Assembly (NCBI RefSeq): GCF_018991925.1
Contig: NW_024720773.1
Span: forward strand, 3,837,758-3,901,757
Direction of reading: 5' to 3'
DNA: 64,000 nt
Source of the DNA: Homarus americanus
Taxonomy: Eukaryota > Arthropoda > Malacostraca > Decapoda > Nephropidae
Below, one piece after another: positions 9,493-21,665 of the stretch; within the stretch, counting starts at the first letter, position 1, and the number at the start of each line of letters is the position of its first letter. The position numbers and the translations under genes were made by a program. The notes under the pieces were generated by a model, which saw only the letters and a program-made list of their open reading frames with translations, did not search any database and had not been told where the DNA came from.

Positions 9493-12400
9493 ACAGGTCC
9501 CCAGCCGTCACTAACACGTCGGCCTCCTACAGGTCCCTAGCCGTCACTAACAAGTCGTCCTCCTACAGGTCCACAGCCGTCACTAACAAGTCGTCCTCCT
9601 ACAGGTCCACAGCCGTCACTAACAAGTCGTCCTCCTACAGGTCCCTAGCCGTCACTAACACGTCGTCTCCCTACAGGTCCCCAGCCGTCACTAAGTCGTC
9701 CTCCTACAGGTCCCTAGCCGTCACTAACACGTCGTCTCCTACAGGTCCCCAGCCGTCACTAACAAGTCGTCCTCCTACAGGTCCCCAGCCGTCACTAACA
9801 CATCGTCCTCCTGGGTCCACAGCCGTCACTAACACGTCGTCCTCTTACAGGTCCAGCCGTCCACTAACATCCGTCCTCTACAGGTCCACAATAGCCGTCA
9901 CTAAAACGTCGTCCTCCTACAGGTCCTGGCAATCACTAACACGTCGTCCTCCTACAGGTCCCCAGCCGTCACTAACAAGTCGTCCTCTTACAGGTCCCAT
10001 GCGTCACTAACACGTCGTCCTCCTACAAGGTCCCCAACCGTCACCAACACGTCTCGTCCTCCTACAGGTCCCCAGCCTTCACTAACACGTCGTCCTCCTA
10101 CAGGTCCCAGCCGTCGCTAACACATCATTCCTCCCTACAGGTCCCCAGCCGTCACTAACAAGTCGTCCTCCTACTGGGTCCCCAGCCGTCACTAACCCAC
10201 GTCGTCCTCTGGGTCCCCCAGCCGTCACTAACACGTCGTCCTCCTACAGGTCACAGCCGTCACTAACAGTCGTCCTCCTACAGGTCCCCAGCCATCGCAA
10301 CACGTCGTCCTCTCTACAGGTCCCCAGCCGTCACTAACAAGTCGTCCTCCTACAGGTCCCCAGCCGTCACTAACACGTCGTCCTCCTGAGGTCCTGGCCG
10401 TCACCAACACATCGTCCTCCTACAAGGTCCCCAGCCATCACCAACACGTCTCGTCCTCCTACACGTCCACAGCCTTCACTAACAAGTCGTCCTCCTACAG
10501 GTCCCCAGCCGTCACTAACAAGTCGTCCTCCTACAGGTCCCCAGCCGTCCTTACGTCGTCCTCCTACAGGTCCCCAGCCATCACTAACACATCGTCCTCC
10601 TACAGGTCCCCAGCCGTCACTAACACGTCGTCCTCCTACAGGTCCCCCAGCCAAATCACCAACACGTCGTCACTACAGGTCCCCAGCCGTCACTAACAAG
10701 TCGTCTCCTACAGGTCCCCAGCCGTCACTAACACGTCGTCCTCCCTACAGGTCCCTAGCCGTCACTAACACGTCGTCCTCCTACAGGTCCCAGCCGTCCT
10801 CTTACGTCGTCTCCTCCTACAGGTCCCTAGCCGTCACCTAACAAGTCGTCCTCCTACAGGTCCCAATAATCGCTAACACGTCGTCCTCCTACAGGTCCCC
10901 AGCCGTCACTAACACGTCGTCCTCCTACAGGTCCCCAGCCGTCACTAACGTCGTCCTCTACAGGTCCCTAGCGTCACTAACAAGTCGTCCTCCTACAGGT
11001 CCCCAGCCGTCACTAACAAGTCGTCCTCCTACAGGTCCACAGCCATCACCTAACACGTCGTCCTCCTACAGGTCCCTAGCCGTCACCTAACAAGTCGTCC
11101 TCCTACAAGTCCCCCAGCCGTCACTAACACTCCTACAGGTCCCAGCCGTCACCCAGTCGTCCTCCTACAGGTCCAGCCGTCACCTAACGTCGTCCTCCTA
11201 CAGGTCCCTAGCCGTCACTAACAAGTCGTCCTCCACAGGTCCCCAGCCGTCGCTAACACGTCGTCTCTCTAGGTCCCAGCCGTCACTAACCATCGTCCTC
11301 TACAGGTCCCCAGCCGTCACTAAGTCGTTCTCCTACAGGTCCCCGCGTCATAACCGTCGTCCTCCTACAGGTCCCCAGCCGTCACTAACAGTCGTCCTCC
11401 TACAGGTCCACAGCCGTCACTAACACGTCGTCCTCCTACAGGTCCCCAGCCGTCACTAACAGTCGTCCTCCTACATCCGGCCGTCACTAACACGTCCCCC
11501 TACAGGTCCCCTAGCCGTCACTAACACGTCGTCCTCCTGGGTCCCTAACCGTCACTAACACGTCGTCCTCCTACAGGTCCCCAGCCGTCACTACACGTCG
11601 TCCTCCTGCAGGTCCCTAGCCTTCTTCCGATCAAGTCCTCTACAGGTCTCTAATCACTAACACGTCGTCCTCCTACAGTTGTCGTCACTAACACCTCGTC
11701 CTCCTACAGGATTCCGCCGTCACCTAACCAGTCGTCCTCCTACAGGTCTGGCCGTCACTAACAAGTCGTCCTCCTACAGGTCACAGCCGTCACTAACAAG
11801 TCGTCTCTACAGGTCCACAGCCGTTACCTAACACGTCTCGTCCTCTAGGTCCCCAGCCGTCACCAACAAGTCGTCTCCTACAGGTCCCCAGCCGTCACTA
11901 ACACGTCGTCCTCTACAGGTCCCAGCCGTCACTAAAAGTCGTCCCTCCTGGAGTTTAGCCGTCACCTACGTCGTCTCTACAGGTCCCCAGCCATCCTAAC
12001 AAGTCGTCCTCTACAGTCCCCAGCCGTCCTAACAAGTCGTCCTCCTACAGGTCCCCAGCCCATCCTACTTCGTCGTCTCCCTACAGGCTGACCGTCACTA
12101 ACACGTCGTCCTCCTGGGTCCCTAACCTTTCTGCCTCGTCGTCTCCCTACAGGTCACTTAAGTCACTAACAAGTCGTCCTCCTACAGGTCCCCAGCCGTC
12201 ACTAACACGTCGTCCCCTACAGGTCCCTAGCCATCACTAACGTCGTCCTCCTGGTCCCATGCGTCACTAACGTCTGTCCTCCTACGGTCCCTAGCAGTCA
12301 CTAACGTCGTCCTTACAGGTCCCTAGCATCACTTCTTCGTCGTCCCCAACAGGTCTAGCTCATAACGTCGTCCTCCTACAGGTCCCAGCCTTCACTAACC

Positions 12401-14480
12401 GTCAGTCCCCCCTACAGGTCCTATGCATCACCTAACCGTCGTCCTCCTACAGGGTCCTGGCCGTCACTAACAAGTCGTCCTCCTACAGGTCAGCGTCACT
12501 AACATCGTCCCCTACAGGTCCTCATCACGTCGTCCTCCCACAGGTCTAGCCTTCACTAACACGTCGTCCCCTACAGGTCCTCGCCGTCACTAGTCGTCCT
12601 CCTCCAGGTCCCCAGCCGTCACCTAACCACGTCGTCCCCTAGGTCCCCAGCCTTCCCATAACGTCGTCCCCTACAGGTCCCTAGCCATCACTAACACGTC
12701 GTCCTCCTACCTTCCCTGGCCGTCACTAACGTCGTCCCCTACAGGTCCCACAGCCGTCCAACCGTCCATCCTCTTCGGGTCCCCAGCCTTCACTAACACG
12801 TCGTCCCCCTACAGGTCCCTAGCTGTCACCTAACACGTCGTCCTCCTACAGGTCTACACCAGCCTTCAACACGTCGTCCTCCCACAGGTCCCCAGCCAGT
12901 CACCTACACGTCGTCCCTCCCCACAGGTCCACATGCAGCCGTCACTAACATCGTCGTCCTCCCACAGGTCCCCCCAGCCGTCACTCAACACGTCGTCCTC
13001 CCATAGGTCCACAGCCGTCACTCTAACACGTCGTCCTCCCACAGGTCCCAGTCACTAACACGTCGTCCTCCCACAGGTCCCATACGCCAACACGTCGTCC
13101 TCCCACAGGTCCACAGCCGTCACTCAACGTCGTCCTCCCACAGGTCCCCAGCCGTCACCAACACGTCGTCCCACAGGTCCCCAGCCGTCACTAACACGTC
13201 GTCCTCCCCACAGGTCCCCAGCCGTCACCTCAGCCACGTCGTCCCCCCACAGGTCCCCAGCCGTCACTCAACACGTCGTCCTCCCCACAGGTCCCCAGCC
13301 GTCACCAACACTGCCGTCCCTCCCACAGGTCCCCAGCCGTCACCAACACGTCGTCCTCCCCACAGGTCCCCAGCCGTCACTAACACGTCGTCCTCCCACA
13401 GGTCCACAGCCGTCACCAACATCACCTGTCGTCCTCCCACAGGTCCACAGCCGTCACTCAACACGTCGTCCCTCCCACAGGTCCACAGCCGTCACTAACG
13501 TCGTCCTCCCACAGGTCCCCAGCCTTCACCAACACTGTCGTCCTCCCACAGGTCCACAGCCGTCACCACCACGTCGTCCCTCCCACAGGTCCACAGTCAC
13601 TGCCCAGCACACGTCGTCCTCCCCACAGGTCCACAGCCGTCACAACACGCCGTCCTCCCACAGGTCCCACAGCCGCCCACACTGCCGTCCCTCCCCACAG
13701 GTCCCCAGCCGTCACTAACACGTCGTCCCTCCCACAGGTCCCCAGCCGTCACTAACACGTCCTCCCACAGGTCCACCAGCCGTCACCAACACGTCGTCCT
13801 CCCCAGGTCCAAGCTGCTTTCCAACACGTCGTCCTCCCACAGGTCCCCAGCCGTCACTAACACGTCGTCCCTCCCCACAGGTGGGTCCACAGCCGTCACC
13901 TCAACACGTCGTCCCTCCCCACAGGTCCCCAGCCGTCCTAACACGTCGTCCTCCCCACAGGTCCCCAGCCGTCACTAACACGTCGTCCTCCCCACAGGTC
14001 CACAGCCGTCACCACGTCGTCCTCCCCACAGGTCCAGTCACACGTCGTCCCACAGGTCCCAGCCGTCACTAGTCCCCAGCTCACTTCACCACGTCGTCCT
14101 CCCACAGGTCCCCAGCCGTCACTCAAGTCGTCCTCCCACAGGTCCCCAGCCGTCACTAACACGTCGTCCCCTACAGGTCCCCAGCCACACGTCGTCTCCC
14201 ACAGGTCCCCAGCCGTCACCAACACGTCGTCCCTCCCACAGGTCCCCGTAGCCGTCACTAACATCGTCGTCCTCCCACAGGTCCCTCCCCAGCCGTCACT
14301 AACACGTCGTCCTCTTGCAGGTCCCCAGCCGTCACTAACACGTCGTCCTCCTACAGGTCCCCAGCCGTCACTAACAGTCGTCTCCCTACAGGTCCCCAGC
14401 CGCACCACCACGTCGTCCTCCTACAGGTCCCCAACCGTCACTCAACACGTCGTCCCCACAGGTCCCTTAGCCTTCACCAA
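9488..14480 (+). repeat. 5-kb array of a 36-bp unit derived from LINE coding sequence
   Basis: Roughly 140 copies of a 36-bp unit containing CTACAGGTCCCCAGCCGTCA followed by CTAACACGTCGTCCTC. In the LINE frame one unit reads SSYRSPAVTNTS. The same 12 residues occur once, in the same position after the zinc knuckle, in the LINE at 26727-29342. The unit is 12 codons long, so short open frames persist on both strands, but small indels break the frame about every few units. Units from roughly 12880 to 14290 mostly carry CCCACAGG instead of CCTACAGG. Units at about 11600-12880 are the most damaged. No gene function is implied. Confidence 0.93.
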
Positions 14481-14580
14481 CGACGTGTCGTCCCTTCATG
14501 ACCAAAACCCACCTCCCAGTGAGACAGGCCTGCACTGAACTCCACATGGACTCCCACCGCGTCCATGCACTGGGCACAAT

Positions 14581-14582
<2 letters not shown>

Positions 14583-14655
<73 letters not shown>
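14583..14655. repeat. (CA)n microsatellite
   Basis: Uninterrupted run of about 36 CA dinucleotides, which explains the poly-(CV) and poly-(HT) open frames over it. Confidence 0.97.
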
Positions 14656-14657
<2 letters not shown>

Positions 14658-14885
14658 TATCTCAATTTTGATGCCTTCCTGCAAAATAAATTATATTTAT
14701 TTATTTCAAACTGTCAAGAAATTGGACCTATTTCGTTTGATACTGCGTTCTGTCCTCCTAAAATTAGATGAATCTTATAATATTCCTGAACAAACAGCAC
14801 ACGATTCACAAACAGAAGGTTTCCTTAGAATATACAGTGTTGTATCCACATCTGTCCTTTAACAGGTATATATGTTTTATTTACG

Positions 14886-15250
14886 GCTTCCTGACTGTCT
14901 TATTGAGGCTCACTGACTGTCTATTTTACGGCTCACTGACTGTTCCATTTATGCTCACTGACTGTCTTACTTATTTTGCCTCATACACTCGACTGTCTTT
15001 ACTTTACGGCTCACTGACTGTCTTTTACTTGGCGGCTCACTGACTGTCTTTACTTGGCGGCTCACTGACTGTCTTTACTTACGGCTCACTGACTGTCTTA
15101 CTTACGGCTCACTGACTGTCTTTACTTACGGCTCACTGAGTCTTACTTCTACGGCTCACTGACCGTCTTACTTTACGGCTCACTGACTGTCTTACTTACG
15201 GCTCCACTGACTGTCTTATTTACGGCTCACTGGACTGTTCTTTATTTATT
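14886..15250. repeat. 23-25-bp minisatellite
   Basis: About 15 copies of a unit containing CGGCTCACTGACTGTCTTAC and a short TTTA spacer. Copies at the left end (GGCTTCCTGACTGTC, GAGGCTCACTGACTG) are more diverged. Confidence 0.9.
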
Positions 15251-15644
15251 GCCTCGGTTATTCGTCTAACTCCGGTTCACTTAATTTCGCCACTGAAAGC
15301 ACTGACAGCTCTGCAGTACTACTACAGTAAATCTATTCTGAACATTAGAGATTTGACCTACACCGAAGCAGCAGTCATTGGCCTACACTCTGTCCAAGTA
15401 AACGCTCAGCAACCATCATCCACGAGACTTATTGTGGGTGATAATATGCCAAACTAGCAGTAAAACTCCCAGATTTTTCTAAGACTCCAGACTTTATATT
15501 CTGCCAAATACTATGAACTATAAATGCTAATACATCAAATCATTCTCCCACGCACCCACGGCTGGTACTCAACTGTCATGATAACTGGTTCTCTCTCCCC
15601 TCCCCCACCCCCTGTCTCACGAGACAAGTTATTTTATGTTTCCA

Positions 15645-15646
<2 letters not shown>

Positions 15647-15698
<52 letters not shown>
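15647..15698. repeat. (CA)n microsatellite
   Basis: About 26 CA dinucleotides without interruption. Confidence 0.97.
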
Positions 15699-15703
<5 letters not shown>

Positions 15704-15905
15704 TCCCATTCACTAATTCTACCTTTTTATCTAATCTGTTAATGACTTCTGAGAACAACTGTAAGATCAGGAACAGTTACGAACACCAGGTAAGATCACT
15801 GTAAGAGGAATTCTTGTTAATACGAACACTTGTAAGAGTTAACTGTTCGGTTCTGCCTCGGCCAGGCACCACAGCAATACGTGTAACTGAACGAAGCATA
15901 CTGAT

Positions 15906-16005
15906 NNNNNNNNNNNNNNNNNNNNNNNNNNNNNNNNNNNNNNNNNNNNNNNNNNNNNNNNNNNNNNNNNNNNNNNNNNNNNNNNNNNNNNNNNNNNNNN
16001 NNNNN
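15906..16005. other. Assembly gap, exactly 100 N
   Basis: One hundred undetermined bases, the usual placeholder for a scaffold join of unknown size. The LINE starting just to the right is truncated at this gap. Confidence 0.99.
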
Positions 16006-16029
16006 ATCGGTAGCCCACTTCGTTTCGGT

Positions 16030-17247
16030 TACGTATTGCTGAAAAACGTCTGTAGCTGTCGCCTTCATTGATTTCACTAAAGCCGTTCGACCTAGTCGAC
16101 CACAATATAATCATAAACAAAGCTATTGACCTCGGGCTTCGGAGAAGTCTCATACCATGGCTTACAGACTTCCTCAGTGACCGACACGACTGTACGCTTC
16201 CGAGGGCTGTCTCAGCTTTCAGTCACTCACCTGTGGCGTCCCCAAGGCACCAGATGGGACCACTCTGCTCTTATGCTCATCAATGATGCCCTAAGAAACC
16301 CCTGCTCGCTGGAAATATGTCGACGACTCCACCGGGATCAGCGTCAACAATTCTGCTCCCAACATACCGCCCTTCGAGTTTATTGACCAGTCTCCAAAAC
16401 TGGGCCACAACAACCATGTCACCATCAACCATACCAAGACCATGGTTATGCACATCCTTTCTCCGACATTGTCCCACCTCCTTCCATTACCCTAGGTCCG
16501 AACACACTCAGGTTGTGGATTGCAGCCTCGGCGTCACCTAGACAACAAACTAAATTGGAAACCACACGTCAGTGAAGTTGTCAAATCCTCCAGTTTCCGT
16601 CTCCACCTCCTCCGCCGACTCCAAGTCCCTCAGAGTTCCACACGACTCCTCAGTGTACACAACATTCATACTTCCCAAGCTCACCTATGCCTCCCCACCT
16701 GGTCTTCCTCCTAAATGCCACACAACGTAAACACCTAGAAAAAAGTGCAAAAGGGGGCATGCAAGATTATTCTCTCCCTTCCTACTCCACATATCAAGGC
16801 TCAACACACTGACCCTTTCGACTCTCACTGACCATCACACGGCCTCATCTGCAAATTTGGTAGAAAGCACCCATCGACACCGGCCTACTACCACCTGAGA
16901 TCCCTGTCCGAGAATTGCTGTTCGACACCACAACCGCATCCAGCCCATACATCGAACAGTCACTAAGAACAGCCCAGTCCCAACCATTGTAAAAATTATC
17001 AATAACATGTAATAAATCAGTGTATTCACTCCCAGTAAACACTGCTCCTACACTGTCACTATGTTGAAATGAACTGTAGTTTGAGCTGATCCCCATCTAA
17101 GTTACTATATGTCTTATTTGTGTCACTTATACATGTATATTATTTGTAATTCGTAACCCATTCCCAAATATGTAACTGTATATTTTCAGCCTTCTGGCTG
17201 TAAGCTCTTTCAATAAACCGTTAATTATTATTATTATTATTATTTAA
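16030..17247 (+). pseudogene. Decayed LINE RT fragment with 3' UTR and ATT tail
   Basis: Reverse transcriptase pieces appear in shifting + frames: an AFIDFTKA motif A at about 16060, FDLVDHNIIINKAIDLGL at about 16085-16140, then LDNKLNWKPHVSEV and the LLRRLQ/LTYASPTWSSS region of the connection domain at 16540-16715. At least four frameshifts and several stops separate them, and the YADD motif is not intact. A 3' UTR follows, with TATATTTTCAGCCTTCTGGC and CAATAAACCGTTAATTATT, ending in a pure ATT tract at 17223-17247. The assembly gap removes the 5' side. The clade is CR1/Jockey-like at best. The same tail occurs on the minus strand at 26187-26300. Confidence 0.75.
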
Positions 17248-17655
17248 ATCAACTCACGTGCAGCCATCATCCAGCTTATCACACTCCTCATCATCATCAA
17301 AGCCTTATACCCCAAAAGTTCTATGGCGACGGACGAGTGGCGACGGGGACAGGCAGAGATGACTGCTGGGAGTCTCTAGTCACAACTCTGCACATGAGAG
17401 GCACAGATAAGATGGTCTTTTATGCACTGGGATCTAGGCAGCAGTGCAATCCGGTCCTGTCAGTGTGACTGAGCAGCCCTTTCGAAGAGCCACTCTGCTC
17501 TCCCCACATGGGGAGGGGGCTAGAAAAGGTGCTCTAAACATAGCCTGCCTAAAGAACCAACGTAACTGGGCAACCGCACTCAGTAAGGTCATTCTGATGG
17601 GTCGAAAACACGATTATAATCTCAGATAAAAAACAAACAAACTATACAATGTCTT

Positions 17656-18658
17656 ATGGTCGCTTCATGGAATGTCAGGACTCTTCTGGATACTGGCACA
17701 AATGAACGTCCTGAAAGAAAAGTCGCCCATGGGGCAAAAGAGCTGGCTAGGTATAACATCGACATAGCAGCCATTAGTGAGTCTCAGCTCCCACACGAGG
17801 ATCGACTCACAGAACGGGGGTCTGGCTATACCTTCTTCTGGAAGGGTAAGCCTACTGCGGAGAGAAACTTCATTTATGGAGTTGGCTTTGCCATCCGCCA
17901 ACACATCCTACACAGGCTAACTGAAATGTCTGCTGGGATCAACGAGCACCTCATGACACTCAGAGTCCCATTGAATCATTAACATCACGCCTTTTTCATC
18001 AGTGCATACGCCCCAACACAGGATGCAGAGGATGACATCAAGGAGGTTTTTTACACCGACCTTGACAGAGTGCTAACCTCTATCCCCATTAAAGATAAGG
18101 TTGTGCTCCTTGCTGACTTCAATGCCGGAGTTAGCAGATATGCTGACATTTGGCAGGGAACCATAGGGAGGAATGGACTAGGCAAGTGAAATCCCAGCGA
18201 CCTATTCCTTCTCAGAGAGTGCGTTGCACACAACGTCACTATCGCTAATACCTTGTTTAGGCAGGCCGACAAGTTCAAGGGTTCGTGGCAACACCCACGA
18301 TCCAAACACTGGCATCACTGTCAGAGAAAGAGATCGCCGAGATGTTCTCATCACCCGAACCATGCGTGGCTCAGACCACTGCGATACTGATCATCAGCTC
18401 GTCAGAGCCAAGTTCTTACTTCACGTCGCCCCAGAACTGCCAAGGCAACAAGCCTCCAGAAGAGGTTTTAACACTAAGCCTCTGGAGGATCCAGGAGTAG
18501 CACTTGCTTTCAGAGAGCAGCTCGAACATGCACTGATAAACATCCGGACAACAAACAACCAAAATCCCAGTGCCGAATGGGATATTCTCTACATTGTCAT
18601 GACAAAAACCTGCAGAGAGACCCTCAGCCAGATCGAAAGAATACACCAGGACTGGTGA
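17656..18658 (+). pseudogene. LINE apurinic-type endonuclease domain, broken
   Basis: The first frame opens with VASWNVRTLLDTGTNERPER and continues through AAISESQL, GYTFFWKG and GVGFAIR, hallmarks of the exonuclease-endonuclease-phosphatase fold used by LINEs to nick target DNA. It ends at a stop at about 17980. A second stretch carries HAFFISAYAPTQDAEDDIKE, then VVLLADFNAG (the family usually has GDFNA). A third frame (18224-18658) carries DRRDVLITRTMRGSDHC and DHQLVRAKF, matching the end of the domain with its catalytic DH. Three frames in 1 kb mean it cannot make one protein. Orientation and order are normal for a LINE. Confidence 0.8.
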
Positions 18659-18970
18659 TAAAAATGACCCGGAAATCAATGTACTCGTCGATGATAAACG
18701 GGCTGCTTTATCTGATTGGTAGAACAACCCTCAGTCGCGGGTCAAAGCTGACACCTTCCACAAAAAGAAAGCTGCGGCTCAGCACGAACTTCGCAAACCA
18801 AAGAACGACTGGTTCAAAAATAAAGCATGTAAAACACAAAAATTTGCAGATCAACACAAGACATGCGAATTTTTCAATTCCACTAAAACATAGGCCATTC
18901 GCTTACGGCACAGCCCCCTTCGCTCATCCAACGGTAACTCCCCAATTAAAAACAAAGAAGGCATCCGTCA

Positions 18971-20015
18971 GTGCTGGAAAGAGAACTGAAATTCGCTGCT
19001 TATTTAAATACCGATGTGGATGTCCTGACTACCCAGCAGGTCCATCAGCATCCAGAACTGACCCACCTGAGCTATCCTCCATCCCTGGATGAGGTAGCTA
19101 CTGCTATCCAACAGATAAATAATAACAAAGCCTCAGGGCTTGGTGGAATCCCAGCCGAGGTGTATAAAGCAGGAGGACCTCTGCTTACTAGCTGTCTCCA
19201 CTCTCTTAAAGGCACGTCCATCATCAATATGTATAAGAACAAGGGAGACCAACCAGACTGTGGCAACTACCACGGGATCTCGCTGCTGTCTTTAGCTGGC
19301 AAGATATAGCCCGAGTCTTCCTAAACAGATTTCTTCCTAAGGCAGAAAGCTTCCTCCCAGAATATCACTGTGGCTTTAGAGTGTTTACACCATCACATGG
19401 CACCACTGGCATGATCTTCGCTGCCCACCAGATGCAGGAAAAGTGCAGAGAACAGCATTGTAACCTGTACACGGTCATGTACAGGTCACGATCTAACCAA
19501 GGCCATCGGCTTGGTCAAGAGGGAAGCTCTCTTGTAGACCCTCAGCCGTTTTGGCTGCCTATCAAAATTAATTGCAATCGTGAGGCAACTCCATCGATGG
19601 TATGAATGGCAGTGTCCTGCACAATGGCACCCAGTCTTAGTTCTTACCCATTCAAATGGGATTAAAACAAGCATGTATACTGGCACCAACTCTCTTTTCC
19701 ATTTTCTTGGCTGCCTTCCTTGCTCATGCCAGTGCCAGTGCCAGTGCCAATTTTCAACATAAGACGACTCCAGGCAGGAACAAAGATGTTGGCAGCTTCC
19801 ATTATTGAACTTCAGTATGCGGACAACCTCCTGAACACCTATGACGATGCATATGCACACTTCGACCTCGAGGTGAATGTACGTAAGACTCAGATTCTCT
19901 TTCAGCCTGCCCCTGGTTCAGTCACACCTCCACTATCCATCCAGCTTAACTGTACTACCCTCTCTAATGTTACCCACTTTCGGTATCTCGGCTCCCACCT
20001 GTCCACCACTGCGTA
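18971..20015 (+). pseudogene. LINE reverse transcriptase domain, broken
   Basis: Fragments in order are the NNNKASGLGGIPAEVYKAGG finger motif, SIINMYKNKGDQPDCGNYHG with GISLLSLAGKI, EYHCGFRVFTPSHGTTGMIF, QEKCREQHCNLYTV, a damaged motif C reading ELQYADN, and NVRKTQIL followed by FRYLGSHLSTT. The second catalytic aspartate of YADD is replaced by N. Stops and frameshifts occur near 19309, 19605 and 19760. A CCAGTG-type hexamer slip at 19727-19750 sits where motif B should be. The reading frame runs into the tandem array at about 20025. Confidence 0.8.
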
Positions 20016-20024
20016 CATCTATGA

Positions 20025-21140
20025 AGTGTAGTGTAACATAGAGGGTGTACTGTAGGGTGTAGGGTGTAGTGTAACATAGAGGGTGTAAGGTGTACTGTAG
20101 GGTGTAGGGTGTAGTGTAACATAGAGGGTGTAAGGTGTACTGTAGGGTGTAGGGTGTAGTGTAGTGTAACATAGAGGGTGTAAGGTGTACTGTAGGGTGT
20201 AGGTGTGTAGTGTAGTGTAACATAGAGGGTGTAAGGTGTACTGTAGGGTGTAGGGTGTAGTGTAGTGTAACATAGAGGGTGTAAGGTGTACTGTTGGGTG
20301 TAGGTGTGTAGTGTAGTGTAACATAGAGAGTGTAAGGTGTACTGTAGGGTGTAGGTGTGTAGTGTAGTGTAACATAGAGGGTGTAAGGTGTACTGTAGGG
20401 TGTAGGTGTGTAGTGTAGTGTAACATAGAGGGTGTAAGGTGTACTGTAGGGTGTAGGGTGTAGTGTAGTGTAACATAGAGGGTGTAAGGTGTACTGTTGG
20501 GTGTAGGTGTGTAGTGTAGTGTAACATAGAGAGTGTAAGGTGTACTGTAGGGTGTAGGTGTGTAGTGTAGTGTAACATAGAGGGTGTAAGGTGTACTGTA
20601 GGGTGTAGGGTGTAGTGTAGTGTAACATGGGGAGTGTGGTGCTGAGATTGTGGGTGTGTGGTGTGGTGTAGCATAGAGGTGTAAGGACATGCTGTAGGGT
20701 GTAGAGGGTGAAGTGTAGTGTGACATAGGGTGTAAGGTGTACTGTAGGGTGTAGGGTGAAGTGTAGTGTAACATAGAGGGTGTAAGGTGTACTGTAGGGT
20801 GTAGGGTGAAGTGTAGTGTAACATAGAGGGTGTAAGGTGTACTGTAGGATATAGGGTGGGGAGTGTAGTGTAACATAGAGAGTGTAAGGTGTACTGTAGG
20901 GTGTAGGATGTAGTGTAGTGTAACATAGAGGGTGTAAGGTGTACTGTAGGGTGTAGGGTGTAGTGTAGTGTAACATAGAGGGTGTAAGGTGTACTGCAGG
21001 GTGTAGGGTGTAGTGTAACATAGAGGGTGTAAGGTGTACTGTAGGGTGTAGGGTGTAGTGTAGTGTAACATAGAGGGTGTAAGGTGTACTGCAGGGTGTA
21101 GGGTGTAGTGGAGTGTAACATAGAGGGTATAAGGTGTACT
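20025..21140. repeat. 47-52-bp minisatellite
   Basis: About 22 copies of a unit containing GTGTAACATAGAGGGTGTAA and GGTGTACTGTAGGGTGTAGG plus TGTAGT or TGTAGTGTAGT. Length variants differ by GTAGT. The minus strand lacks stop codons in all three frames, so frames of 362, 383 and 412 codons are open; they are translations of the array. Copies at 20620-20870 are the most diverged. Confidence 0.93.
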
Positions 21141-21145
21141 ATATT

Positions 21146-21665
21146 GGACTGAATTGAAACAGTTTATTTCGCCACAAAAACACAGATACAGAGTGGATAA
21201 TAATAGAAATATTAACATGGCTGAGCCAGTTGAGAGCCTGAGCTCTCTTTGAGGCACATTTATCTCAAGGAAGTATTATGTAACATTTAGTATCATCTGG
21301 AATAGTACAATAGCATGGTAGTGATAAGAACATCTCATAATGTTACCACGGTTATCACTTCAATATTTATTTTATTTATTTATTATTTTTTATTTATTTT
21401 GTTATTTATATTATAAGTATATACATAAATTACAGTGGAACTGAAAAACACAAGTATAATGGGGGAGCAGTACAACCTGGGTTGTACAGTAATAAGGTTG
21501 AACAAGAGGACAGAGCTGTCAGGATTATGTCAAGTTGGCAATTATGTTTATTGCAATGGTAATTACTATCCATTTACATGATAATTTCCGATAAAACGGT
21601 TTTGATGGTACAATAAAAGCAAGTGTACTGTAAATATTGTAAGTGTTACAAGAAATATTAATACT
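21146..21665 (-). mobile_element. LINE 3' end inserted inside the 47-52-bp array
   Basis: This minus-strand segment matches the 3' part of the LINE at 49695-51953 over about 500 bp. Shared blocks include AACAGTTTATTT, AACATGGCTGAG, TATCATCTGGAATAGTA, AATGTTACCACG, GGACAGAGCTGTCA and AACGGTTTTGATGGTACAAT. It holds only the last few dozen codons of ORF2 and the 3' UTR, so it is a short 5'-truncated insertion. Array units lie on both sides (to 21140 and from 21666), so the insertion came after the array began. I see no convincing target-site duplication; AGGGTATA occurs on both sides but the left copy is followed by array sequence. Confidence 0.85.

Larger units (their letters stand above)
17260..20015 (+). 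mobile_element. Non-LTR retrotransposon, endonuclease plus RT, 3' end missing
   Basis: A 5' leader (about 17260-17650) precedes an endonuclease region and an RT region on the + strand, each described separately. The layout of leader, endonuclease and RT is that of a LINE that kept its 5' half. It stops abruptly after the RT thumb-like FRYLGSHLS segment, where a 47-52-bp tandem array begins at about 20025. The clade may be RTE-like, judged from the NKASG..GIPAEVYK and GNY.GISLLS motifs, but this is uncertain. A C-terminal zinc-finger remnant that I assign to the same kind of element lies at 56005-56395. Confidence 0.75.

Noticed and set aside
9354..10010. 218-codon + frame starting MDIGTTRCTVLYMDNQEL
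   Set aside because: The first 45 residues are a LINE fragment and the rest is the 36-bp array, with frame breaks beyond 10010.
20019..21257. Minus-strand open frame of 412 codons, with two others of 362 and 383
   Set aside because: All three minus frames are open over the same 47-52-bp array because its sequence contains no stop triplets. The products would be repeats of the array.
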